A stretch of 39,121 nucleotides of DNA, taken from positions 1 to 39,121 of the forward strand of contig DBYI01000010.1 in the NCBI GenBank assembly GCA_002310115.1, written 5' to 3'. Numbering within the stretch: the first letter of the stretch is position 1; each line of letters opens with the position of its first letter. Position numbers and translations under genes: made by a program. Positions 35,500 to 39,121 of this stretch are shown here, in pieces. Below the pieces are notes generated by a model. That model had not been told where the DNA came from. It searched no databases and saw nothing but the letters and a program-made list of their open reading frames with translations. This DNA is from Ruminococcus flavefaciens. Its GTDB lineage: Bacteria > Bacillota > Clostridia > Oscillospirales > Ruminococcaceae.

Positions 35500-35530
35500 C
35501 TATTATACCATGTTAATAGCAAAAATGCAA
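35500..35530 (-). promoter_or_regulatory. hipBA promoter with inverted-repeat operator
   Basis: TTGCAT (35530-35525), a 17-bp spacer and TATAAT (35507-35502) on the minus strand. CTATTA (35500-35505) and TAATAG (35514-35519) form an inverted repeat with an 8-bp gap across the -10 box, the same arm-N8-arm layout as the E. coli HipB operator (TATCC-N8-GGATA), with different arms. Confidence 0.75.
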
Positions 35531-35604
35531 TATATTATTTATTAATATCATTATTAGTGTATATTATATAATATATTGTATTTTATTACTACGCTTTGAT
35601 ATCC

Positions 35605-35781
35605 TTAAGGTTGCATTACGAAAAAAGTTGCATTGTTCCAAAAAAAGTTGCATGCGCTATAATCGAGGCTCATAGATACACGATAATTTATGTGGATTTC
35701 GCTCTTATTTAAAAGCTGCATGATGGCAAAAGAAAACGGCGTATAGCCATATTCGCCTATTATTACAGGTTTTACGAGCAT
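35605..35781 (-). pseudogene. IstB-like (IS21 family) C-terminal remnant with end repeats
   Basis: A 58-codon frame starts KPVIIGEYGYTPFSFAIMQL, which resembles the Walker B region of IstB helper ATPases (L-I-I-D-E-x-GY-x-P), here with G in place of the first D, then degenerates. It ends in three GTTGCAT copies (35610, 35627, 35647 regions) separated by A-rich spacers, as in the multiple end repeats of IS21-type elements. It is likely a truncated, inactive element. Too short to be secure. Confidence 0.4.
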
Positions 35782-35817
35782 AAAAAAGAACCCTTATTTT
35801 GTATTAAAATAAGGGTT
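35782..35817 (-). terminator. Intrinsic terminator 3' of the tRNA-Met fragment
   Basis: AACCCTTATTTT (35789-35800) pairs perfectly with AAAATAAGGGTT (35806-35817). Read on the minus strand a T run follows (CTTTTTTA). It lies 6 bp past the CCA end of the tRNA fragment, where a tRNA terminator would be. Confidence 0.85.
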
Positions 35818-35823
35818 CCGATA

Positions 35824-35868
35824 TGGTTGCGGCGGCTGGATTTGAACCAACGACCTTCGGGTTATGAG
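35824..35868 (-). tRNA. tRNA-Met(CAU) 3' half (partial; attachment-site scar)
   Basis: The 45 bp read on the minus strand start at the anticodon loop (CTCATAA, anticodon CAU), then the 3' anticodon arm, GGTTCAAATCC (TPsiC arm), GCCGCCGCAA acceptor strand and CCA. The 5' half (D arm and acceptor 5' strand) is missing: minus-strand sequence before 35868 does not pair. Integrases that target tRNA genes duplicate exactly this anticodon-loop-to-3'-end segment. The native-looking terminator lies on the 3' side, so the element would extend to the right (beyond 35868), with an intact tRNA outside the window. Confidence 0.75.
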
Positions 35869-35970
35869 TTATACTTTAAGTATATCATACGGTATCGTGG
35901 AATACCACGCAGTCCATTTTTAGCCGGTTTCAGCACTATACGATACGTAATAACACTGTATAAAACTCGA

Positions 35971-35993
35971 AAATTGATGTACAAATTGATGTA
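35971..35993. repeat. Two AAATTGATGTA direct repeats
   Basis: AAATTGATGTA occurs at 35971-35981 and 35983-35993 with a 12-bp period, 100 bp inside the tRNA scar. Short direct repeats beside an attachment site can be integrase arm sites; chance is also possible in AT-rich DNA. Confidence 0.4.
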
Positions 35994-36017
35994 TAAGATA
36001 TTTTTCTATTTCTATAA

Positions 36018-36040
36018 GCCTCCTTCGCGGAGGCTTTTTT
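36018..36040 (+). terminator. Intrinsic terminator
   Basis: GCCTCC (36018-36023), loop TTCGC, GGAGGC (36029-36034), then six T. It reads in plus orientation, though no intact plus-strand gene precedes it; it may be left from a lost gene such as an integrase, or weakly serve the ATPase gene on the minus strand. Confidence 0.75.
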
Positions 36041-36057
36041 CATTTAACAAGTACGCT

Positions 36058-37617
36058 TTATACAACAGCCTCGATCAGAGTTTTATCCTCATATTTAACG
36101 GTTTTGATACCGGATTCCTTATTCTTGTTAAAACTAAAAGTCAACATATAGCCGATTTTTAATTTATACGAATCAAGATAATCTGAAAGCTGCTTCTTGC
36201 CGTCTTCGTTATATTTCGGACCGTGCCATATCTTCAGCTCTACGATATATCTCTTTCCGAGATAGTCGATAACAACGTCCATACGACGGTTGTCACGTGT
36301 ACGAGCTTCGATATAATAGTTTCCTACTCCGTTAATGATAGGACGAAGATATACAAGGAAGCACTTCCTGCCGTCCTCTTCAATGAACTTTTCGGTACTG
36401 TCGCCGTAAATCTCATGGAAGTGATCTATGAATCGGCTGATGATAAGCTCAACATTAAGAATGCCATTTTTCACAAACTCAGGTTTATCAAATAATCCGG
36501 CCTTTGAGATAGGCGTTGACTTCATCTCCTCGGAGGTAAGCATGTCATTATACAGCCTCGTCTCAAATATCCTGTTGGCAATTACTACCGCTCCATCCTC
36601 GACTTTTACAAAGCCGAACATCAAAAGCAACTTTGTCGGTTCGTGATCAGGATTAAATGAGAATCTTTCACCTTTAGTAAGTATCTGATAGAGGCTTTTC
36701 TTCATCTCAGGATAATCTTCAAGCCTGTTAATAAGAGATTCAAACAGAGGAGTATTCGCCGCAAGAATACGGTTTACTGCCTTTATTACGCCTTCCTCTG
36801 TCCATTCGAGGATCTCTTCATCCAGGTATTTACAGATGTTAGACACAAGCACCGGATAACCCGAAGTATAGTCATAGATAAGCTGAGCGATCAAAGTGAT
36901 ATCCATACCGGTATTATGATCCTTCTCATAATCCGTAAGCATTCCGATTATGCCATCTGCGGTAAGATCCATGTTAATATTGAAATCTACAGCAATATTC
37001 CAAGGGCTATTATGCTGATGCTCGGAATTATCTCTTATTATCAGTTTAAGGTTACGAATGTCCCTGACACCTGCAAGTATAACTGATTTGAATATGGTTA
37101 TCTTGTTGCGGCGAAGATAGTATCCACGCAGCATACCAAGGAAGTCAATGAATACTGTATTATTTGCAGCAGTATCGATCTCGTCTATGATAAGAACAGC
37201 AGGCTTTTTCGCCTCAGCGCATATATCACAGAAAACTTCAAAAAGATCCGCAAGTACAAAGTTCTTATTATCGTTTTTCAAACGCTTGATAGCATCAACT
37301 ATATCGTTGCTCACAAGACTTCTGAATGCATTATTCCTATACATCTCACGAGCAAAAGCAGATACGAATCTCTCTTCAGTACTGAAATCAGCATTGCTTA
37401 GCAGTTGAAAATCCAGATTGATAACCAGATACTCCGGAGTCAGGAATGTCTCAAGCGCATTCAAAGTAGTAGTCTTTCCGTATTGACGTCCACGATTGAT
37501 AACGAAATAGTCCCCCTTGTCTATCATATTCCTGATCTTTTCAAGGCGATCATGTATATCTACCATATAATGTTGCTCAGGTATGCAAGAGCCGGTTATA
37601 TTAAAGCATTTACTCAT
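36058..37617 (-). CDS. AAA-like ATPase with PD-(D/E)XK nuclease-like C-terminus
   Basis: The 519-residue protein has Walker A in RGRQYGKTTTL (near 44-53) and Walker B VLIIDEID (near 141-148), in an AAA/STAND-like ATPase domain (about 20-330), with a winged-helix-like region after it (about 300-370). The C-terminal RRMDVVIDYLGKRYIVELKI (about 451-470) is a D-x(n)-ExK nuclease motif, followed by KQLSDYLD. This ATPase plus PD-(D/E)XK pairing is common and multicopy in gut Clostridia and Bacteroidetes; its role is unknown, with defence or mobile-element roles suggested. AAGGAAGTGAG precedes ATG 37617, and a TTGATT-N17-TATACT promoter lies upstream. Confidence 0.8.
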   Translation of the reverse strand: MSKCFNITGSCIPEQHYMVDIHDRLEKIRNMIDKGDYFVINRGRQYGKTTTLNALETFLTPEYLVINLDFQLLSNADFSTEERFVSAFAREMYRNNAFRSLVSNDIVDAIKRLKNDNKNFVLADLFEVFCDICAEAKKPAVLIIDEIDTAANNTVFIDFLGMLRGYYLRRNKITIFKSVILAGVRDIRNLKLIIRDNSEHQHNSPWNIAVDFNINMDLTADGIIGMLTDYEKDHNTGMDITLIAQLIYDYTSGYPVLVSNICKYLDEEILEWTEEGVIKAVNRILAANTPLFESLINRLEDYPEMKKSLYQILTKGERFSFNPDHEPTKLLLMFGFVKVEDGAVVIANRIFETRLYNDMLTSEEMKSTPISKAGLFDKPEFVKNGILNVELIISRFIDHFHEIYGDSTEKFIEEDGRKCFLVYLRPIINGVGNYYIEARTRDNRRMDVVIDYLGKRYIVELKIWHGPKYNEDGKKQLSDYLDSYKLKIGYMLTFSFNKNKESGIKTVKYEDKTLIEAVV

Positions 37618-37674
37618 CTATTCTCACTTCCTTACTATGTGCCTATAAATCGCTGTGATATAGTTTCTTTTGAC

Positions 37675-37703
37675 AGTATACCACAGTTTATCGAATAAAT
37701 CAA
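37675..37703 (-). promoter_or_regulatory. Promoter of the AAA-ATPase gene
   Basis: Minus-strand TTGATT (37703-37698), 17 bp, TATACT (37680-37675). The hexamers are identical to those of the DUF4869-ATPase unit. The start codon lies 57 bp beyond the -10 box. Confidence 0.7.
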
Positions 37704-37710
37704 GCAGAAC

Positions 37711-37734
37711 AAAGAAAAACGGGGCCGAGCCCCG
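37711..37734 (-). terminator. Intrinsic terminator of the truncated minus-strand gene
   Basis: CGGGGC (37720-37725), loop CGA, GCCCCG (37729-37734); on the minus strand followed by TTTTTCTTT. It marks the genuine 3' end of the truncated gene that stops at 37797. Confidence 0.85.
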
Positions 37735-37796
37735 ATTTCATGTAATTACTTATATAATTCAAGCAATCTGTTTATTCTGTTTTGAATGAATCCCGT

Positions 37797-38018
37797 TCAG
37801 TTATCATCGCCATCCGAAAATATATTATCCACTTCTCTGTTATAGATATCACTAATCATTTTTGCAAGCGGTTTATCCATCTCTCCCTGACAATCTGCGA
37901 CCAATCCAAGAAGGAAGCAGCGTATCTCCTCTTTCGTGATCTTAGAATCGCCGTCACTGCCTTTCATTCCGATCCTTGTACAGATACTGTTGATATTATC
38001 CCTGTAGAAGTCGCTCAT
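37797..38018 (-). pseudogene. Small acidic protein or C-terminal gene fragment
   Basis: The minus-strand frame reads FYRDNINSICTRIGMKG, then ITKEEIRCFLLGLVADCQGE, then MISDIYNREVDNIFSDGDDN, and ends with a good terminator beyond it. It reads like true coding sequence: regular helices, an acidic tail. The only candidate start, ATG 38018, lacks a ribosome binding site and coincides with the junction to transposase sequence, so the 5' part has probably been cut off. It is not recognised as a known family. Confidence 0.5.
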
Positions 38019-38642
38019 CTTGAAAATAACGGCTTGAAATATGTGATGCGCATCAAGACAAGTGGAGGAATTGCTCATAAATTCAACATTTCCCATAATG
38101 AGGAAGCTGATTTTACTGCAAATATTATCATTACTAGAAGACAAACTAATGAAGTTAAGACTAATCCTGAACTTTATCGTTATCTTCCGCAATCTTCAAC
38201 TTTTGACTTCCTTCCGAAAGAATCGAAAGATACATATCCTCTTAAATTCAGGATAATAAGGCTCAGGATATCTGAAGATATCTATGAAACCATTGTTACC
38301 AATCTCTGTGATGATGAGTTCTCTGCCGAAGATATAAAGATGATATACAAAATGCGCTGGGGGATCGAGACTTCATTCAGAGAACTGAAGTACCAGGTTG
38401 ATCTTATTGCTTTCCATTCAAAGAAAAAGGACTGCGTGATACAGGAAATCTTTGCAAGTCTTATCATGTATAACTTCTCTATGCTGATCACCGAAAATAT
38501 CACCATAGATGACGATAAGCATAATGATTACCGCTATAAAATCAATTATGCTTTTGCTATACATATCTGCATCAAATTCTTTCGCTCTGCACACGCAAAT
38601 CCTTTTCTTTTGGAAGAGCTGATAGCAAGATGTAAATGGTAA
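38008..38642 (+). pseudogene. IS4-family transposase 3' fragment
   Basis: From about AHLENNGLKYVMRIK onward the plus-strand frame matches DDE transposases of the IS4 group, ending with YKMRWGIETSFRELKYQ, the Y-x2-R-x3-E-x6-K signature, then QEIFASLIMYNFS. The N-terminal part with the first two catalytic Asp residues is missing. The upstream part of the open frame (37782-38008) is antisense to the minus-strand gene fragment and is spurious. The fragment is about 210 residues against about 400 or more for a full enzyme, so it is inactive. Confidence 0.75.
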
Positions 38643-38700
38643 AATAAGAATGTAGGAAAAATGGCATATAAGTATGTCGGAAAAACTACATTCTTATTTT
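38641..38700. repeat. IS21-like left end: ATGTNGGAAAAA repeats inside a 15-bp inverted repeat
   Basis: AAAATAAGAATGTAG (38641-38655) is perfectly inverted as CTACATTCTTATTTT (38686-38700). Within it ATGTAGGAAAAA (38650) and ATGTCGGAAAAA (38674) form a direct repeat with a 24-bp period. Multiple short repeats at the ends are typical of IS21-type elements and lie just ahead of the IstA-like gene. The large loop also makes it a possible terminator for the transposase fragment. Confidence 0.5.
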
Positions 38701-38750
38701 TCATTTTTTCAGAAATATGATATACTTTTATCTGTAGGAGGCATATCATT

Positions 38751-39121
38751 ATGAATTATCAAAACAGAGTTGATCAACTAAAAGGAGATCTCATGATATT
38801 TAAAGCATTGAAGTCCAAGCCTAATTTCGCAGCTCTCGGGCGAGAATATGGTATGGATTGGAGAACGGTTAAGAAATATTACGCAGGTTATGAAGGGAAA
38901 CCTAAAAAAAGGAATAAGAAGAGCAGACTTGATAAATATAGTGAAGAGATCAAGCAGAAGCTAAGCATAAAAAATACAAGAACAGCATCAGTATATGATT
39001 TTCTGATCAAGAAGTATGGTGTCAAACGAATCGGAACATATGAGAATTTAAGCAAATACATAAGGAAAAATAAACTTAAGCCCAGTGAAGTAACAAGCGG
39101 ACATCCTCGTTATGAGAAAGC
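38751..39121 (+). CDS. istA: IS21-family transposase IstA, 5' part (runs off the window)
   Basis: The frame is open from ATG 38751 to the window end (123 codons) and preceded by GTAGGAGGC. The N-terminus reads as an IstA helix-turn-helix: NFAALGREYGMDWRTVKKYY, then KKRNKKSRLDKYSEEIKQK and a second helical region (ASVYDFLIKKYGVKRIGTYE), matching the IstA pattern of HTH followed by YxxxI-x-x-x-L and a second DNA-binding part. The DDE catalytic domain would lie beyond the window. It is the first gene of an istAB pair if intact. The end repeats at 38641-38700 lie in front of it. Confidence 0.75.
   Translation, partial: MNYQNRVDQLKGDLMIFKALKSKPNFAALGREYGMDWRTVKKYYAGYEGKPKKRNKKSRLDKYSEEIKQKLSIKNTRTASVYDFLIKKYGVKRIGTYENLSKYIRKNKLKPSEVTSGHPRYEK

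Noticed and set aside
35827..36162. 111-codon plus-strand frame beginning RRLDLNQRPSGYEL
   Set aside because: Its start is the reverse complement of the tRNA-Met 3' half; such frames are a known annotation artefact, and the rest crosses a terminator.

Overview
The window looks like chromosome from a low-GC, Gram-positive gut or rumen Clostridia, most likely Ruminococcus. The evidence is four secreted proteins with type I dockerin-type calcium repeats (GDANCD...DAVIIMQS style), long threonine-rich linkers, AGGAGG ribosome binding sites, consensus sigma-A promoters, and typical clostridial families (DUF4869, DUF5131/DUF4186, MMPL, HipBA). No rRNA, CRISPR array or intact prophage is visible.

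Left part (1-10.7 kb): a secreted calcium-repeat/dockerin protein (minus strand). It is followed by a plus-strand run: a GT-C membrane glycosyltransferase with a perfect TTGACA-N17-TATAAT promoter, a large protein with an Imm26-like segment, a lipoprotein, an AAC(3)-type acetyltransferase overlapping a rhodanese lipoprotein, a DUF4303-like protein, and a DUF5131-DUF4186 fusion.

Redox/sulfur cluster (10.7-15.0 kb): CoA-disulfide-reductase-type flavoprotein with rhodanese tail, a divergent Crp-type regulator, thioredoxin, a NapH-like membrane Fe-S protein, a 2[4Fe-4S] ferredoxin and a short-chain dehydrogenase. Two perfect 15-bp palindromes (TGTGA-N5-TCACA) lie at identical spacing from TATAAT boxes ahead of the thioredoxin and ferredoxin genes. 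The regulator's recognition helix carries the R-E-x3-R residues that read TGTGA, so a local Crp-type regulon can be proposed from sequence alone.

Secreted/transport region (15.2-31.2 kb): an M4 protease fused to a second cysteine-peptidase-like domain and a dockerin; two overlapping tiny secreted proteins; an MMPL/RND transporter with seven tandem modules in its external loop and a divergent TetR regulator whose candidate operator overlaps the transporter's -35 box; a repeat-built dockerin protein; a DUF1963 protein; a 650-bp non-coding stretch; and a 1444-residue lectin/repeat/dockerin protein.

Accessory right end (31.2-39.1 kb): a group IIC-like intron 5' fragment placed directly after a terminator hairpin; possible IS debris; a two-gene unit (DUF4869 plus a P-loop/TOPRIM-like ATPase) bracketed by copies of a 23-bp palindrome; a HipBA toxin-antitoxin pair; an IstB-like remnant; a 3' half of tRNA-Met that looks like an attachment-site scar; an AAA ATPase with a PD-(D/E)XK tail; a chimeric junction of an IS4-type transposase fragment with a truncated gene; and the 5' end of an IS21 transposase running off the window. 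The DUF4869/ATPase unit is the best candidate here for an undescribed system.
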